Below are positions 11,118-21,409 of a stretch of 64,000 bases of DNA, piece after piece (within the stretch, counting starts at the first letter, position 1; the number at the start of each line of letters is the position of its first letter). Source of the stretch: Chitinibacter fontanus (GTDB lineage Bacteria > Pseudomonadota > Gammaproteobacteria > Burkholderiales > Chitinibacteraceae). The position numbers and the translations under genes were made by a program. The stretch is taken from contig NZ_CP058952.1 in assembly GCF_013423785.1 (NCBI RefSeq), positions 2,197,665-2,261,664 on the forward strand. The letters are read 5' to 3'. Below the pieces are notes generated by a model. It did no database searches. It was not told the origin of the DNA and was given only the letters and a program-made list of their open reading frames with translations.

Positions 11118-11762
11118 ATGAGCTTAGGTCTTGTAGGTCGCAAAGTCGGCATGACACGCATTTTTGCAGAGGATGGTTTGTCTATCCCTGTGACTGTGCT
11201 TGACATGGCTGCAAATCGCGTCACGCAAATCAAAACACAGGAAGTTGACGGCTATTCAGCTGTTCAAGTTACTTTCGGTGCTAAGAAAGCTAGTCGTGTA
11301 AATAAGGCAGAGGCAGGTCATTTTGCTGCTGCTGGTGTTGAGGCGGGTGAGGCTCTGGTGGAGTTTCGTCTTGCTGCAGATAAAATTGCTGGCTTGAAAG
11401 CTGGTGATGCCCTTTCTGTTGAGTTATTTAGTGTCGGTCAGATTGTTGACGTGACAGGGACTACTCAAGGTAAAGGTTTTGCTGGTGTAATTAAGCGCCA
11501 TCATTTTAGTTCTAATCGTGCTTCTCACGGTAACTCTGTTTCGCATCGTTCAGCTGGTTCGATCGGTATGGCTCAAGATCCTGGTCGTGTATTTCCAGGT
11601 AAGCGCATGGCCGGTCAGCATGGTAACGAAAAGCGCACTGTGCAGAATCTTGAAATCGTCCGTGTTGATGCAGAGCGCCAACTGTTGCTTGTCAAGGGTG
11701 GTGTTCCAGGTTCTAAGGGCAATCAAGTTATCGTTCGTCCAGGCGTGAAGGTGGGTGCGTAA
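11118..11762 (+). CDS. rplC: 50S ribosomal protein L3
   Basis: L3 (214 aa) binds near the 3' end of 23S rRNA, and its loop reaches the peptidyl-transferase centre. The conserved [13 protein letters not shown] start and the [10 protein letters not shown] loop are present. Q167 in that loop corresponds to the glutamine methylated by PrmB in E. coli (family knowledge). ATG 11118 is chosen over an in-frame start six codons upstream because AAGGGA lies at the right distance. The stop overlaps the rplD start by one base. Confidence 0.98.
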   Translation: MSLGLVGRKVGMTRIFAEDGLSIPVTVLDMAANRVTQIKTQEVDGYSAVQVTFGAKKASRVNKAEAGHFAAAGVEAGEALVEFRLAADKIAGLKAGDALSVELFSVGQIVDVTGTTQGKGFAGVIKRHHFSSNRASHGNSVSHRSAGSIGMAQDPGRVFPGKRMAGQHGNEKRTVQNLEIVRVDAERQLLLVKGGVPGSKGNQVIVRPGVKVGA

Positions 11763-12382
11763 TGGAACTTAAATCTGTAAATCTCAAAGGTGAGGCGCAG
11801 GCAGTTGTGGCTGCGTCAGATTCACTTTTTGGTCGTGAGTTCAACGAAGCATTGGTGCATCAGGTTGTTACTGCTTATTTTGCAAATGCTCGTAGTGGTA
11901 ACCGTGCGCAAAAAGATCGTACCGATGTAAAGCACACGACTAAAAAGCCTTGGCGTCAAAAAGGTACTGGCCGTGCCCGTGCTGGTATGTCTTCTTCTCC
12001 GCTTTGGCGTGGTGGTGGTAAAACATTCCCAAATAGCCCTGATGAGAACTTCTCTCAGAAAGTTAACCGCAAAATGTACCGTGCTGGTATTGCGACAATT
12101 TTGTCGCAGTTGGTGCGTGAAGATCGTTTGGTTGTGGTTGATTCTTTTGTGCTCGATGCCCCAAAAACCAAAGCTTTCGCCCAAAAATTGGCCGAAATGC
12201 AGTTGGATAATGTGCTGATCGTTACTAAAGAGTTGGATGAGAATCTGTATCTGGCTTCGCGCAACCTGCCGCACGTGCTCGTGCTTGAGCCAGCGCAAGC
12301 AGATCCAGTTAGCTTGGTGCGTTTCAAGAAAGTGGTCTTGACTCGTGAGGCTCTTCAGGCGTTTGAGGAGATGTTCGCATGA
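11762..12382 (+). CDS. rplD: 50S ribosomal protein L4
   Basis: L4 (206 aa) is an early-assembly 50S protein whose extended loop lines the nascent-chain tunnel. The loop is visible as the basic segment [18 protein letters not shown]. In E. coli, L4 also represses its own operon at transcription and translation. The start codon shares one base with the rplC stop and the end overlaps rplW by 4 nt (ATGA), which implies tight translational coupling. Confidence 0.98.
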   Translation: MELKSVNLKGEAQAVVAASDSLFGREFNEALVHQVVTAYFANARSGNRAQKDRTDVKHTTKKPWRQKGTGRARAGMSSSPLWRGGGKTFPNSPDENFSQKVNRKMYRAGIATILSQLVREDRLVVVDSFVLDAPKTKAFAQKLAEMQLDNVLIVTKELDENLYLASRNLPHVLVLEPAQADPVSLVRFKKVVLTREALQAFEEMFA

Positions 12383-12684
12383 TCAAATTCGCAGAAAATC
12401 GCCTGTTGCAAGTGATTTTGGCGCCAGTTGTTTCTGAAAAGAGCACAATGCTGGCCGAAAAATCAGAGCAGGTTGTATTTCGCGTATCTACTGATGCTAC
12501 TAAAGCTGAGATTAAAGCTGCGGTTGAACTGTTGTTCAAAGTAAAAGTAGATGCTGTAACAACAATTAACGTTAAAGGTAAGTCAAAACGTTTCGGCCGC
12601 ACAGCTGGTCGTCGTAAAGACTGGAAGAAAGCCTACGTTAGCTTGGTTGCCGGTCAGGAAATTGACTTGGCTTCTGCGCAATAA
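12379..12684 (+). CDS. rplW: 50S ribosomal protein L23
   Basis: L23 (101 aa) lies at the tunnel exit and is the docking site for trigger factor and SRP. The VVSEKSTML motif contains the conserved acidic residue used for trigger-factor binding in E. coli. The basic [20 protein letters not shown] region contacts rRNA. It overlaps rplD by 4 nt and precedes rplB by 12 nt. Confidence 0.97.
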   Translation: MIKFAENRLLQVILAPVVSEKSTMLAEKSEQVVFRVSTDATKAEIKAAVELLFKVKVDAVTTINVKGKSKRFGRTAGRRKDWKKAYVSLVAGQEIDLASAQ

Positions 12685-12696
12685 GGAGACTGAGAA

Positions 12697-13530
12697 ATGG
12701 CTTTGGTTAAAGTAAAACCGACATCCCCAGGTCGCCGCGCGGTTGTTAAAGTTGTTAGTCCGGACCTCCACAAAGGTGCGCCTTACGCTCCTTTGTTGGT
12801 GAAAAAGTCTAAAACAGGCGGCCGTAACAATAATGGTCACATTACGACTCGCCACATTGGTGGTGGTCATAAGCAACATTATCGTTTGATCGATTTCCGT
12901 CGTAATAAAGACGGCATCGTTGCTAAAGTTGAGCGTCTAGAGTACGACCCTAATCGTACGGCTAACATTGCTTTGTTGTGTTATGCCGATGGTGAGCGTA
13001 GCTATATTATTGCTCCTAAGGGCTTGTCTGCTGGTATGACTGTAGTATCAGGTTCAGATGCTCCGATTAAAGTGGGTAACACTTTACCTATCCGCAATAT
13101 CCCAGTGGGTTCTACTATCCATTGTATCGAATTGCAACCTGGTAAAGGTGCTCAGATCGCTCGTTCGGCTGGTACTAGTGTTCAGTTGTTGGCGCGTGAA
13201 GGTGCTTATGCCCAGTTGCGTTTGCGTTCTGGTGAAATCCGCAAGGTGCACGTAGACTGCCGCGCAACCATTGGTGAGGTTGGTAATGGTGAGCATAGCC
13301 TGCGTTCATATGGTAAAGCCGGTGCTAAACGTTGGTTAGGTATTCGTCCTACGGTTCGCGGTACGGCAATGAACCCTGTAGATCACCCGCATGGTGGTGG
13401 TGAGGGTCGTACGGGTGAAGGTCGTGTGCCTGTTAGTCCGTGGGGTCAACCTACTAAGGGCTACCGTACTCGTCGTAACAAGCGTACGGACAATATGATT
13501 GTGCGTCGTCGTTTCGCGAACAAGGGGTAA
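12697..13530 (+). CDS. rplB: 50S ribosomal protein L2
   Basis: L2 (277 aa) is a large primary rRNA-binding protein of the 50S subunit, close to the peptidyl-transferase centre and needed for subunit association. The C-terminal [16 protein letters not shown] segment carries the conserved histidine implicated in activity. The N-terminus [15 protein letters not shown] is typical. AAGGAG just upstream fixes the start. Confidence 0.98.
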   Translation: MALVKVKPTSPGRRAVVKVVSPDLHKGAPYAPLLVKKSKTGGRNNNGHITTRHIGGGHKQHYRLIDFRRNKDGIVAKVERLEYDPNRTANIALLCYADGERSYIIAPKGLSAGMTVVSGSDAPIKVGNTLPIRNIPVGSTIHCIELQPGKGAQIARSAGTSVQLLAREGAYAQLRLRSGEIRKVHVDCRATIGEVGNGEHSLRSYGKAGAKRWLGIRPTVRGTAMNPVDHPHGGGEGRTGEGRVPVSPWGQPTKGYRTRRNKRTDNMIVRRRFANKG

Positions 13531-13536
13531 TGCAGC

Positions 13537-13812
13537 ATGGCACGTTCCGTGAAAAAAGGTCCATTCGTTGATCTGCACTTGTTGAAAAAAGTTGAAACAA
13601 CTCGTGCGAACAACGATAAGCGTCCAGTGAAAACTTGGTCGCGTCGTTCTACTATCTTGCCAGATTTTGTTGGCTTGACTATTGCTGTGCATAACGGCAA
13701 ACAGCACATTCCTGTGTATGTGAATGAAAACATGGTAGGCCACAAATTGGGTGAGTTCGCTTTGACTCGCACATTTAAAGGTCATGCCGCGGACAAAAAA
13801 TCCAAGCGATAA
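13537..13812 (+). CDS. rpsS: 30S ribosomal protein S19
   Basis: S19 (91 aa) pairs with S13 in the 30S head and contacts the 50S subunit across the A-site finger. The [10 protein letters not shown] start, the [13 protein letters not shown] core and the [14 protein letters not shown]-terminal part are all present. It lies 6 nt after rplB and 9 nt before rplV. Confidence 0.98.
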   Translation: MARSVKKGPFVDLHLLKKVETTRANNDKRPVKTWSRRSTILPDFVGLTIAVHNGKQHIPVYVNENMVGHKLGEFALTRTFKGHAADKKSKR

Positions 13813-13821
13813 GGTGAAGAA

Positions 13822-14151
13822 ATGCAAGTATCTGCTGTACTAAGCAACACTCGCCTCTCAGCTCAAAAAGCGCGTCTTGTCGCAGACCTCGTTCGTGGCA
13901 AGCCCGTTGAGCAGGCGCTGAATATTCTGGCCTTCTGCCCTAAAAAGGGTGCGGTGTTAATTAAGAAGGTTCTTGAGTCGGCTATCGCCAATGCCGAGCA
14001 CAATGAAGGTGCCGATATCGACACACTCAAAGTGAAAACGATTTATGTGGACAAAGGTCCTTCTTTGAAACGTTTTTCTGCGCGCGCTAAAGGCCGTGGT
14101 AATCGTATCGAGAAGCAAACTTGCCACATTACTCTCACTGTTGGCGATTAA
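13822..14151 (+). CDS. rplV: 50S ribosomal protein L22
   Basis: L22 (109 aa) touches all domains of 23S rRNA, and its beta-hairpin lines the nascent-chain tunnel near the macrolide site. The hairpin is the basic stretch [15 protein letters not shown] close to the C-terminus. No deletion is seen in that loop of the kind known to give erythromycin resistance. AAGGTGAAG precedes the ATG. Confidence 0.98.
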   Translation: MQVSAVLSNTRLSAQKARLVADLVRGKPVEQALNILAFCPKKGAVLIKKVLESAIANAEHNEGADIDTLKVKTIYVDKGPSLKRFSARAKGRGNRIEKQTCHITLTVGD

Positions 14152-14161
14152 GGAGCGACTC

Positions 14162-14866
14162 ATGGGTCAGAAAATTCATCCAACAGGTTTTCGTTTACCT
14201 GTAACAAAAAACTGGTCATCTCGTTGGTACGCTAACAGCACAAATTTTGCCAAGATGTTGAATGAAGACATCGAGGTTCGCGATTTCCTGAAAAAGAAAC
14301 TTGCGGGTGCTGCTGTTAGCCGCGTAGTAATTGAGCGACCAGCAAAAAATGCTAAAGTTACTATTTACTCAGCACGTCCAGGCGTGGTGATTGGTAAAAA
14401 AGGCGAAGATATTGAGCAGTTGAAGGCTCAGTTGCAAAAAATCTTGAACGTACCGGTTCATGTAAATATCGAAGAAGTGCGTAAGCCTGAAATAGATGCG
14501 CAGATCATTGCTGATAGCATTACTTCTCAGCTAGAAAAGCGTGTTATGTTCCGCCGTGCGATGAAGCGTGCAATGCAAAATGCAATGCGTCTTGGTGCTC
14601 AAGGTATCAAGATTATGTCTTCTGGCCGTCTGAATGGTATCGAGATTGCTCGTACTGAATGGTATCGTGAAGGTCGTGTGCCTTTGCATACTCTTCGCGC
14701 TGATATCGATTATGCGACTTCGGAAGCTAAGACTACCTACGGCATTATCGGTGTAAAAGTTTGGGTTTACAAAGGCGATGTTAAGCCAGGTGAGAAATCA
14801 GCTGCTGAGCCGGTAGAAACTCAGAAGAAACCACGTAAGGGGCCACGTAATGCTGCAGCCAACTAG
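14162..14866 (+). CDS. rpsC: 30S ribosomal protein S3
   Basis: S3 (234 aa) lies at the mRNA entry channel and helps the ribosome unwind mRNA. The type II KH domain is visible, with the [14 protein letters not shown] turn carrying the GxxG motif. ATG 14162 ([13 protein letters not shown]) is the family start; an upstream in-frame ATG would add 22 unrelated residues that overlap rplV. The 3' end overlaps rplP by 17 nt. The C-terminus is a lysine- and proline-rich tail. Confidence 0.98.
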   Translation: MGQKIHPTGFRLPVTKNWSSRWYANSTNFAKMLNEDIEVRDFLKKKLAGAAVSRVVIERPAKNAKVTIYSARPGVVIGKKGEDIEQLKAQLQKILNVPVHVNIEEVRKPEIDAQIIADSITSQLEKRVMFRRAMKRAMQNAMRLGAQGIKIMSSGRLNGIEIARTEWYREGRVPLHTLRADIDYATSEAKTTYGIIGVKVWVYKGDVKPGEKSAAEPVETQKKPRKGPRNAAAN

Positions 14867-15266
14867 ACTCAAATTCCGTAAGGTCCAAAAGGGCCGCAAT
14901 ACCGGTATCGCTACACGCGGTAACACAGTTGCATTCGGCGAGTTTGGTCTGAAAGCAACTAGCCGCGGTCGCTTGACTGCGCGCCAAATTGAATCTGCTC
15001 GTCGTGCTATTACGCGCTACATAAAGCGTGGTGGCCGTGTTTGGATTCGTGTTTTCCCGGACAAACCAATTTCGACTAAACCTGCTGAAGTGCGTATGGG
15101 TGGGGGGAAGGGTTCTCCTGACTACTATGTGGCAGAAATTCAGCCTGGTAAAGTTTTGTATGAATTGAATGGTGTATCAGAAGAGATTGCACGCGAAGCC
15201 TTCCGTTTGGCTTCTGCTAAGCTGCCTTTTGCTGTGACCATGGTTTCTCGCCAAGTGGGGCAATGA
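14850..15266 (+). CDS. rplP: 50S ribosomal protein L16
   Basis: L16 (138 aa) organises the A-site tRNA elbow region of the 50S subunit. [17 protein letters not shown] and the [14 protein letters not shown] core are typical. The start lies 17 nt inside the end of rpsC, a common arrangement for this pair. The end overlaps the first possible rpmC start. Confidence 0.98.
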   Translation: MLQPTRLKFRKVQKGRNTGIATRGNTVAFGEFGLKATSRGRLTARQIESARRAITRYIKRGGRVWIRVFPDKPISTKPAEVRMGGGKGSPDYYVAEIQPGKVLYELNGVSEEIAREAFRLASAKLPFAVTMVSRQVGQ

Positions 15267-15454
15267 TGAAAGCGACTGAACTGCAACAGAAATCCGTTGA
15301 AGAGCTGAAAAGCGAATTGACGGCGCTGCTGAAAGCCAAGTTTAGCCTTCGCATGCAGCATGCGACGGGCCAATTGGCTAATACAAGCGAACTAAAGCGT
15401 GTGCGCAAAGATATTGCGCGTGTTCTTACCGTTCTCACTCAGAAGGCTGCCTAA
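15263..15454 (+). CDS. rpmC: 50S ribosomal protein L29
   Basis: L29 (62-63 aa) is a small helical hairpin protein beside L23 at the tunnel exit. Two ATGs stand in tandem: 15263, overlapping the rplP stop, and 15266. The second gives the common MKATEL start, so the true N-terminus is uncertain by one residue. It is coupled to rplP and ends one base before rpsQ. Confidence 0.95.
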   Translation: MMKATELQQKSVEELKSELTALLKAKFSLRMQHATGQLANTSELKRVRKDIARVLTVLTQKAA

Positions 15455-15455
15455 T

Positions 15456-15719
15456 ATGAGCGAAGCTAAACTCAAGCGTACGCTGACTGGTCGAGTGGTT
15501 AGCAACAAGATGGATAAGACTGTAACTGTTTTGGTTGAGCGTTTGGTAAAACATCCGCTGTATGGCAAGATGGTTCGTCAATCTAAAAAGTACCATGCGC
15601 ATGATGAATCTAATCAATATGGCGAAGGCGATGTTGTGACGATTGAAGAGTGCCGTCCACTGTCGAAGACTAAATCTTGGGCTGTGACTGGTCTAGTAGA
15701 AAAAGCACGCGTTATCTAA
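15456..15719 (+). CDS. rpsQ: 30S ribosomal protein S17
   Basis: S17 (87 aa) is a primary-binding OB-fold protein of the 30S body. The [18 protein letters not shown] start and the [18 protein letters not shown] core are typical. ATG 15456 is chosen because the frame upstream encodes only the rpmC region. It is the last gene of the S10 block and is followed by two terminators. Confidence 0.97.
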   Translation: MSEAKLKRTLTGRVVSNKMDKTVTVLVERLVKHPLYGKMVRQSKKYHAHDESNQYGEGDVVTIEECRPLSKTKSWAVTGLVEKARVI

Positions 15720-15742
15720 AATTAGTTAACGTCTAGCTTGTC

Positions 15743-15775
15743 AGGGCATTCTAACTTGTGTAGAATGCCCTTTTT
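15743..15775 (+). terminator. intrinsic terminator after rpsQ
   Basis: A perfect 11-bp stem (AGGGCATTCTA 15743-15753 with 15761-15771) is followed by TTTTT (15771-15775). It marks the S10/spc boundary. Confidence 0.88.
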
Positions 15776-15779
15776 CATT

Positions 15780-15810
15780 GCGTACCAATTGTTTTTTGGT
15801 ATGCGTTTTT
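15780..15810 (+). terminator. second terminator-like hairpin after rpsQ
   Basis: GCGTACCAA (15780-15788) pairs with TTGGTATGC (15796-15804, one G-U pair), followed by GTTTTT. It stands in tandem with the first terminator. The same bases could hold a weak extended -10 (TATGCG near 15800) for the spc operon, which I cannot confirm. Confidence 0.5.
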
Positions 15811-15840
15811 CCCATCGGGATCCAAAACTGGCCACTATTG

Positions 15841-15909
15841 GCTCGGTTCATCCGGGCACCTGGTTGAACCAGGCTAATTTAGGTGGATTAAGTTGGAGGT
15901 TTGTTCTAA
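15841..15909 (+). promoter_or_regulatory. rplN leader with mutually exclusive pairings
   Basis: Two overlapping pairings are possible: GGTTCA (15845-15850) with TGAACC (15865-15870), or CCTGG (15859-15863) with CCAGG (15869-15873). Both cannot form together. The rplN ribosome binding site GGAGG follows at about 15895-15899. A regulatory role is an inference. Confidence 0.3.
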
Positions 15910-16278
15910 ATGATTCAAATGCAATCAAAGCTAGAGGTTGCGGACAATACTGGTGCACGTTCAGTTATGTGCATTAAAGTGTTGGGTGGCTCTAAGCGTC
16001 GTTATGCATCAGTTGGTGACATCATTAAGGTGAGCATCAAGGATGCGGCTCCTCGTGGTCGCGTCAAGAAAGGTGATGTATACAATGCCGTTGTTGTTCG
16101 TACTGCAAAAGGTGTGCGCCGTGCAGACGGAGCGTTGATTAAATTCGACGGTAATGCTGCGGTTCTTCTTAATGCAAAACTCGAGCCAATCGGTACTCGT
16201 ATCTTCGGGCCAGTTACGCGTGAATTGCGTACTGAGCGTTTTATGAAGATTGTATCGCTTGCGCCTGAAGTTTTATAA
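15910..16278 (+). CDS. rplN: 50S ribosomal protein L14
   Basis: L14 (122 aa) lies on the 50S face that meets the 30S subunit and binds the silencing factor Rsf[29 protein letters not shown] is the hallmark start, and [13 protein letters not shown] is near the C-terminus. GGAGG lies about 10 nt before the ATG. It opens the spc block, which here starts after two terminators. Confidence 0.98.
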   Translation: MIQMQSKLEVADNTGARSVMCIKVLGGSKRRYASVGDIIKVSIKDAAPRGRVKKGDVYNAVVVRTAKGVRRADGALIKFDGNAAVLLNAKLEPIGTRIFGPVTRELRTERFMKIVSLAPEVL

Positions 16279-16290
16279 GAGGAATCGGGT

Positions 16291-16611
16291 ATGAATAAGA
16301 TTCGTAAAGGCGATGAAGTTGTAGTTCTCACTGGTAAAGATAAGGGTAAGCGCGGTACTGTTGTGCGTGCGTTACCGGCGACTGATCGGGTCGTTGTTGA
16401 AGGTGTTAATGTGGTTAAAAAACACCAGAAGCCTAATCCAATGCGCGGTGTTCAGGGTGGTATTGTTGAGCTGACTATGCCAGTTCACGTATCTAATGTT
16501 GCTATTTTCAATGCTTCGACTGGTAAGGCGGATCGTGTTGGCTTCAAAGTTCAAGAAGACGGCAAGAAAGTACGCGTGTTTAAGTCTAGCGGCGAAGTAG
16601 TGGGCGCCTAA
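16291..16611 (+). CDS. rplX: 50S ribosomal protein L24
   Basis: L24 (106 aa) starts 50S assembly and sits at the tunnel exit. The KOW motif [16 protein letters not shown] spans about residues 6-21, followed by [14 protein letters not shown]. It lies 12 nt after rplN and 11 nt before rplE. Confidence 0.97.
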   Translation: MNKIRKGDEVVVLTGKDKGKRGTVVRALPATDRVVVEGVNVVKKHQKPNPMRGVQGGIVELTMPVHVSNVAIFNASTGKADRVGFKVQEDGKKVRVFKSSGEVVGA

Positions 16612-16622
16612 GGGGAATTACA

Positions 16623-17162
16623 ATGGCTCGTTTTCAAGAAGTATATGAAAGCAAGATCGTTCCTGAATTGGTAAAACAATTTGGCTACAAGTCTGCTATG
16701 CAAGTTCCACGTATTGAGAAAATTACTATCAATATGGGTGTGGGCGAAGCAGTTGCTGATAAGAAAGTGATGGAGTTTGCTGTTGGTGATATGCAAAAAA
16801 TTGCAGGTCAAAAACCAGTGGTAACTAAGTCAAAAAAATCGATTGCAGGTTTCAAAATTCGTGACGGTTATCCTGTAGGTTGCAAGGTGACTTTGCGTCG
16901 TGAGCGCATGTATGAATTCTTGGATCGCTTGGTAACAATTGCACTTCCGCGTGTTCGTGACTTCCGTGGTGTTGGCGGCAAATCTTTTGATGGTCGTGGC
17001 AATTTCAACATGGGTGTTAAAGAGCAAATCATCTTTCCTGAGATCGAATACGACAAGATTGATGCATTGCGCGGCATGAATATTACCATTACGACAACTG
17101 CTAAGACTGACGAAGAAGCTCGTGCTTTACTCGCAGCCTTTAAGTTTCCGTTCAAGAATTGA
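16623..17162 (+). CDS. rplE: 50S ribosomal protein L5
   Basis: L5 (179 aa) binds 5S rRNA in the central protuberance with L18 and contacts P-site tRNA. Typical segments are [32 protein letters not shown] and [18 protein letters not shown] just upstream serves as ribosome binding site. In E. coli, S8 represses this operon by binding near the rplE start; no such site was checked here. Confidence 0.98.
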   Translation: MARFQEVYESKIVPELVKQFGYKSAMQVPRIEKITINMGVGEAVADKKVMEFAVGDMQKIAGQKPVVTKSKKSIAGFKIRDGYPVGCKVTLRRERMYEFLDRLVTIALPRVRDFRGVGGKSFDGRGNFNMGVKEQIIFPEIEYDKIDALRGMNITITTTAKTDEEARALLAAFKFPFKN

Positions 17163-17169
17163 GGCGATC

Positions 17170-17475
17170 ATGGCAAAACTTGCACTGATTAATCGTGAAG
17201 CTAAGCGCGCAGCAGTAGTTGCAAAATATGCTGCAAAGCGTGAAAAGCTCTTGGTCATCATTAATGATCAAAATGCGAGTGAGGAAGAACAATTCCAAGC
17301 TCGTTTGAAACTCCAGCAGTTGCCACGTAATTCTTCACCTGTACGTTTGCACAATCGTTGCAAATTGACTGGTCGTTCACGTGGTGTTTACCGTAAGTTT
17401 GGTCTTGGCCGTAGCAAGTTGCGCGATCTCGCTTTCAAAGGCGAAATCCCGGGTCTTGTTAAAGCAAGCTGGTAA
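17170..17475 (+). CDS. rpsN: 30S ribosomal protein S14 (long, zinc-free form)
   Basis: S14 (101 aa) is a late-binding protein of the 30S head. It is the long form without the CxxC pairs of the short zinc-binding type. The C-terminal [21 protein letters not shown] motif is conserved. ATG 17170 ([13 protein letters not shown]) is chosen over an in-frame upstream ATG lying inside rplE. Confidence 0.97.
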   Translation: MAKLALINREAKRAAVVAKYAAKREKLLVIINDQNASEEEQFQARLKLQQLPRNSSPVRLHNRCKLTGRSRGVYRKFGLGRSKLRDLAFKGEIPGLVKASW

Positions 17476-17490
17476 TAGGAGAAAAATAAC

Positions 17491-17883
17491 ATGGCAATGC
17501 ATGATCCTATCGCCGATATGCTGACTCGTATTCGCAATGCGCAGCGTGCTGATAAAGCATCGGTTGTAATGCCTTCTTCAAAATTGAAGGTGGCAATTGC
17601 TAAAGTATTGCACGAAGAAGGTTATGTTGAATCGTTCTTGGTTACTGGTGATGTTAAGCCAGTGCTGACGATTGAATTGAAGTACTACGCCGGTCGCCCA
17701 GTTATTGAGCGCCTTGACCGTATTTCAAAGCCAGGTTTGCGTGATTATCGCAGCACTGGCGACATCCCAAGTGTGATGAATGGTCTTGGCGTGGCAATTT
17801 TGTCCACTTCCAAGGGTGTGATGACCGACCGCAAAGCGCGCGCCAATGGTATTGGTGGCGAGTTGCTGTGCATCGTTGCTTGA
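17491..17883 (+). CDS. rpsH: 30S ribosomal protein S8
   Basis: S8 (130 aa) is a primary binder of the 16S central domain and the translational repressor of the spc operon in E. coli. The start [18 protein letters not shown] and the C-terminal [20 protein letters not shown] are typical. AGGAG precedes the ATG. It lies between rpsN and rplF. Confidence 0.98.
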   Translation: MAMHDPIADMLTRIRNAQRADKASVVMPSSKLKVAIAKVLHEEGYVESFLVTGDVKPVLTIELKYYAGRPVIERLDRISKPGLRDYRSTGDIPSVMNGLGVAILSTSKGVMTDRKARANGIGGELLCIVA

Positions 17884-17895
17884 TGAGGTGTCACA

Positions 17896-18429
17896 ATGTC
17901 TCGCGTAGCTAAAAATCCGGTTGCAATCCCTGCTGGTGTCGAGGTTAAACTCGGTGAAGGCAAAATCGAAGTTAAAGGTCCTCAAGGTACTTTGACTCAT
18001 CCAGTAGTGGCTGATGTTGCGGTAGAAGTTAAAGACGGCTCTGTCGTTTTTGCTGCTAATGGCAATAGCAAGTTTGCACGTTCAATGTCTGGTACGTTGC
18101 GTGCACTTGTGAACAATATGGTTGCTGGTGTGAATAAAGGTTTTGAGCGTAAGTTGACACTGGTTGGTGTTGGTTACCGTGCTCAAGCTCAAGGTGATGT
18201 GCTAAATCTGTCGTTGGGTTTTTCTCACCCAGTTGCACATCAAATGCCCGCAGGAATTAAGTGTGAGACTCCATCTCAGACTGAGATTCTATTGAAGGGC
18301 GCCGATAAACAGCTTCTTGGTCAAGTAGCAGCTGAAATTCGCGCGTATCGTTCTCCTGAGCCATATAAAGGTAAGGGTGTACGTTATGCTGACGAAGTGG
18401 TTGTTATCAAAGAAACCAAGAAGAAGTAA
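17896..18429 (+). CDS. rplF: 50S ribosomal protein L6
   Basis: L6 (177 aa) lies near the sarcin-ricin loop and the factor-binding region. It has two repeats of the same fold. The second carries the conserved [20 protein letters not shown] segment near the C-terminus. It starts 12 nt after rpsH. Confidence 0.98.
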   Translation: MSRVAKNPVAIPAGVEVKLGEGKIEVKGPQGTLTHPVVADVAVEVKDGSVVFAANGNSKFARSMSGTLRALVNNMVAGVNKGFERKLTLVGVGYRAQAQGDVLNLSLGFSHPVAHQMPAGIKCETPSQTEILLKGADKQLLGQVAAEIRAYRSPEPYKGKGVRYADEVVVIKETKKK

Positions 18430-18442
18430 TCGAGGCTGAATT

Positions 18443-18796
18443 ATGGATAAGAATCAAAGCAGACTTCGCCGTGCACGTAAAACCCGTGCCAAGATTGCGG
18501 AGCTCAAGGTCGTGCGCTTGTCTGTGCATCGTACCAATAGCCATATTTACGCTCAGATCATTGATGAGACTGGCAGTAAAGTTTTGGCTTCAGCTAATAC
18601 ACTTGAGGCGGCATTGCGTTCAGAGGTTAAGAACGGCGGCAATGTTGCAAGTGCAGTAGCAGTTGGCAAGCTGATTGCTGAAAAAGCAAAAGCAGCTGGT
18701 GTACAAAATGTAGCTTTCGATCGCTCAGGTTTCCAATACCACGGCCGCGTTAAGGCGTTGGCTGATGCGGCTCGTGAAGCTGGCCTCGTCTTCTAA
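18443..18796 (+). CDS. rplR: 50S ribosomal protein L18
   Basis: L18 (117 aa) binds 5S rRNA and helps attach it to the central protuberance. The basic N-terminus, the [17 protein letters not shown] strand and the C-terminal [26 protein letters not shown] are all present. It lies 13 nt after rplF. Confidence 0.97.
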   Translation: MDKNQSRLRRARKTRAKIAELKVVRLSVHRTNSHIYAQIIDETGSKVLASANTLEAALRSEVKNGGNVASAVAVGKLIAEKAKAAGVQNVAFDRSGFQYHGRVKALADAAREAGLVF

Positions 18797-18816
18797 TTGA
18801 GTTTGGAGTTCAAATA

Positions 18817-19332
18817 ATGGCTAAGAACGAAATGGAAGATCGTCAGGACGGCCTTCGGGAGAAGATGGTAAGCGTTAATCGCGTTACTAAAGTCGTTAAG
18901 GGCGGTCGTATCCTTGGTTTTGCTGCACTCACTGTTGTAGGTGATGGTGATGGTGGCGTTGGTATGGGTAAGGGTAAGTCAAAAGAAGTACCTGTAGCCG
19001 TACAAAAAGCGATGGAAGAAGCTCGTCGCAAGATGGTTAAAGTTAGTTTGCGTAATGGCACTGTTCAACATACAGTGTTTGGTAAACATGGTGCAACTAC
19101 TGTATTCATGCAGCCAGCTCCTGAAGGTACTGGTATTATTGCTGGTGGCCCAATGCGTGCAGTATTTGAAGTGATGGGTATCCACAACATCACAGCTAAG
19201 TGCCATGGTTCAACTAACCCATACAATATTGTGCGTGCTACTTTGGACGGTTTGTCTAAATTGCACACACCTGCTGAAATTGCTGCTAAACGTGGCAAGT
19301 CAGTTGAAGAAATTCTTGGGGGTGCGCAATGA
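18817..19332 (+). CDS. rpsE: 30S ribosomal protein S5
   Basis: S5 (171 aa) lies at the mRNA entry site and acts in decoding fidelity. The N-terminal double-stranded RNA-binding domain includes [15 protein letters not shown], whose loop is the usual site of spectinomycin resistance; no deletion is evident. The glycine-rich [13 protein letters not shown] loop follows. The end overlaps rpmD by 4 nt. Confidence 0.98.
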   Translation: MAKNEMEDRQDGLREKMVSVNRVTKVVKGGRILGFAALTVVGDGDGGVGMGKGKSKEVPVAVQKAMEEARRKMVKVSLRNGTVQHTVFGKHGATTVFMQPAPEGTGIIAGGPMRAVFEVMGIHNITAKCHGSTNPYNIVRATLDGLSKLHTPAEIAAKRGKSVEEILGGAQ

Positions 19333-19514
19333 GCGACGTTAAAACAATTAAGGTGACTTTGGTAAAAAGCCTAATTGGTCGTCTTGAATCACATAAAGCC
19401 TGCGCGCGTGGTCTGGGTTTACGTAAAACAAACAGTTCATCTGTTGTGATCGATACCCCAGAAAATCGCGGCATGGTTAACAAGATCAGCTACCTGCTGA
19501 AAGTTGAGGGTTAA
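19329..19514 (+). CDS. rpmD: 50S ribosomal protein L30
   Basis: L30 (61 aa) is a small 50S protein. The segment [18 protein letters not shown] and the ending [12 protein letters not shown] fit the family. It overlaps rpsE by 4 nt and rplO starts 2 nt after its stop codon. Confidence 0.96.
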   Translation: MSDVKTIKVTLVKSLIGRLESHKACARGLGLRKTNSSSVVIDTPENRGMVNKISYLLKVEG

Positions 19515-19515
19515 G

Positions 19516-19950
19516 ATGGAACTTAATACTTTAACTCCTGGCGTGGGTGCCAAGCACTCTAGCAAGCGTGTTGGTCGTGGTATTGGCTCAGGTTTGGGTA
19601 AAACTTGTGGCCGTGGTCACAAAGGTCAGAAGTCACGTGCTGGTGGTTTTCATAAAGTGGGTTTTGAAGGCGGTCAGATGCCTTTGCAACGTCGCTTGCC
19701 AAAACGTGGTTTCAAATCTTTGGCGCAAGGTAAAAATGCTGAAGTTACTTTGTCTGAGTTGCAAGCTTTGCCTATCACCGAAATTGATATGTTGAGCCTG
19801 ATTCAGGCTGGCTTGATTTCTCAGCATTCTATTAGCTGCAAGGTTGTTCTGTCTGGTGCTATTGAAAAGGCTGTAACACTGAAAGGTGTTTTGGCTACTA
19901 AGGGTGCTAAGGCTGCAATTGAAGCTGCTGGTGGTTCAGTAGGCGCGTAA
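19516..19950 (+). CDS. rplO: 50S ribosomal protein L15
   Basis: L15 (144 aa) is a late-assembly 50S protein with a long glycine- and basic-rich N-terminal extension ([18 protein letters not shown]). ATG 19516 gives the standard start [12 protein letters not shown] start four codons upstream inside rpmD is less likely. It directly precedes secY. Confidence 0.97.
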   Translation: MELNTLTPGVGAKHSSKRVGRGIGSGLGKTCGRGHKGQKSRAGGFHKVGFEGGQMPLQRRLPKRGFKSLAQGKNAEVTLSELQALPITEIDMLSLIQAGLISQHSISCKVVLSGAIEKAVTLKGVLATKGAKAAIEAAGGSVGA

Positions 19951-19972
19951 TTTTTAAAGGTTAAGGCAGAAC

Positions 19973-21280
19973 GTGGCAAATCCCGCATTGGCTGGCTCAG
20001 TAAGCAAGTTTGCTGATCTGAAGAAACGTATTTGGTTTGTTGTAGGTGCATTGATTGTCTACCGTATTGGTGCGCATATTCCAGTTCCTGGTATTAATCC
20101 GGTTGAATTGGCAAATCTCTTTCAATCTTCTCAAACAGGCCTGTTGAATATGTTTAACATGTTCTCAGGTGGGGCTTTGTCGCGCTTTACCGTGTTTGCT
20201 ATTGGTATCATGCCATATATATCGGCATCGATTATCATTCAGTTGGCAGGTGAAGTTCTGCCTAATCTTAAGCAGCTAAAAAAAGAAGGTGAGGCTGGGC
20301 GTCGTAAATTAACTCAATACACGCGTTACTTCACCGTCTTGCTGGCTTCTGCCCAAAGTTTTGGCATTGCAATAATGCTGTTTAAGCAGCCAAATCTGGT
20401 TGTTATGGATCAGTGGTTGTTTGTGGCGGTTACCATGGTTTCATTGGTTACTGGTACAATGTTTTTGATGTGGCTTGGTGAACAAATCACCGAGCGTGGT
20501 ATTGGTAACGGGATTTCTATTATCATTTGTGCAGGTATTGCTTCTGGTGTACCTTCGGCAATTGCAAAAACTTTATCCCTTACAAATCAAGGCGCATTGC
20601 CTATTTTGCTCGTTCTGTTTCTTTTTGTTGGTGTTGTATTGCTAACCGCTGCGGTTGTTTTTGTTGAACGCGGTCAACGTAAGGTGCCGATTCAATATGC
20701 TAAGCGCCAAGTCGGTAATCGACTTATGCAGGCTCAAAGCTCGCACTTACCTTTGAAGCTAAATATGGCTGGTGTTATTCCACCTATCTTTGCTTCATCC
20801 ATAATTTTATTTCCTGCTACTGTATTGTCTTGGACAGGAAATAGTGAACATTTTTCATGGCTAAAATCAATTGGTGACAAGCTTCACCCTGGACAGCCTT
20901 TATATGTGCTTTGTTATGCTGCAGCAATTATCTTCTTCTGCTATTTTTATACTGCGCTTGTGTTTAACCCTCGTGAGACGGCAGAGAATTTGAAGAAAAG
21001 TGGTGCAATGGTTCCCGGTTATAGGCCTGGTGACCATACGGCAAAGTACATTGAAAAACTCATTATGAAGCTAACACTCATTGGTGCTGTATATATTGCA
21101 TTTATTTGTTTGATTCCAGAGTTTTTGATTCTCAAGTGGAATGTGCCATTCTATTTTGGCGGTACTTCACTACTAATTTTGGTTGTGGTTACTATGGACT
21201 TTATGGCTCAAATGCAGTCGTATGTGTTATCACACCAGTATGATAGCTTGCTTAAGAAAGCTAATTTTAAAGGTTCGTAA
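19973..21280 (+). CDS. secY: protein translocase subunit SecY
   Basis: SecY (435 aa) is the channel protein of the Sec translocon in the inner membrane, with ten predicted membrane helices. Motifs include IPVPGINP after the first helix, the plug region with [27 protein letters not shown], and [16 protein letters not shown]. The start is GTG at 19973 ([19 protein letters not shown]) with AAGG upstream. A terminator follows, and infA is not downstream as it is in many relatives. Confidence 0.98.
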   Translation: MANPALAGSVSKFADLKKRIWFVVGALIVYRIGAHIPVPGINPVELANLFQSSQTGLLNMFNMFSGGALSRFTVFAIGIMPYISASIIIQLAGEVLPNLKQLKKEGEAGRRKLTQYTRYFTVLLASAQSFGIAIMLFKQPNLVVMDQWLFVAVTMVSLVTGTMFLMWLGEQITERGIGNGISIIICAGIASGVPSAIAKTLSLTNQGALPILLVLFLFVGVVLLTAAVVFVERGQRKVPIQYAKRQVGNRLMQAQSSHLPLKLNMAGVIPPIFASSIILFPATVLSWTGNSEHFSWLKSIGDKLHPGQPLYVLCYAAAIIFFCYFYTALVFNPRETAENLKKSGAMVPGYRPGDHTAKYIEKLIMKLTLIGAVYIAFICLIPEFLILKWNVPFYFGGTSLLILVVVTMDFMAQMQSYVLSHQYDSLLKKANFKGS

Positions 21281-21322
21281 TTCTCGCTAATGTAGTCTTG
21301 TTAGAGTTGCGTATTGATAGGA

Positions 21323-21354
21323 AAGATCTTAGTGGTTTTAAGGTCTTTTCTTTT
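21323..21354 (+). terminator. intrinsic terminator after secY
   Basis: AAGATCTTA (21323-21331) pairs with TAAGGTCTT (21339-21347, one G-U pair), followed by TTCTTTT. It ends the spc transcript. Confidence 0.7.
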
Positions 21355-21400
21355 AACTGACGTGTGGTTGCTGTTTTTTCTTTCTTTGTTTTGGTTCGCG

Positions 21401-21409
21401 TGTTATAGT
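21401..21409 (+). promoter_or_regulatory. extended -10 promoter for the alpha operon
   Basis: TGTTATAGT holds the TG extension (21401-21402) and a -10 box TATAGT (21404-21409). The -35 region is T-rich and poor. Transcription would start near 21416, leaving a leader of about 118 nt before rpmJ. Confidence 0.55.

Noticed and set aside
15738-15977. Open frame of 79 codons upstream of rplN
   Set aside because: It starts within the rpsQ terminator, overlaps rplN in another frame and has no ribosome binding site or recognisable family.
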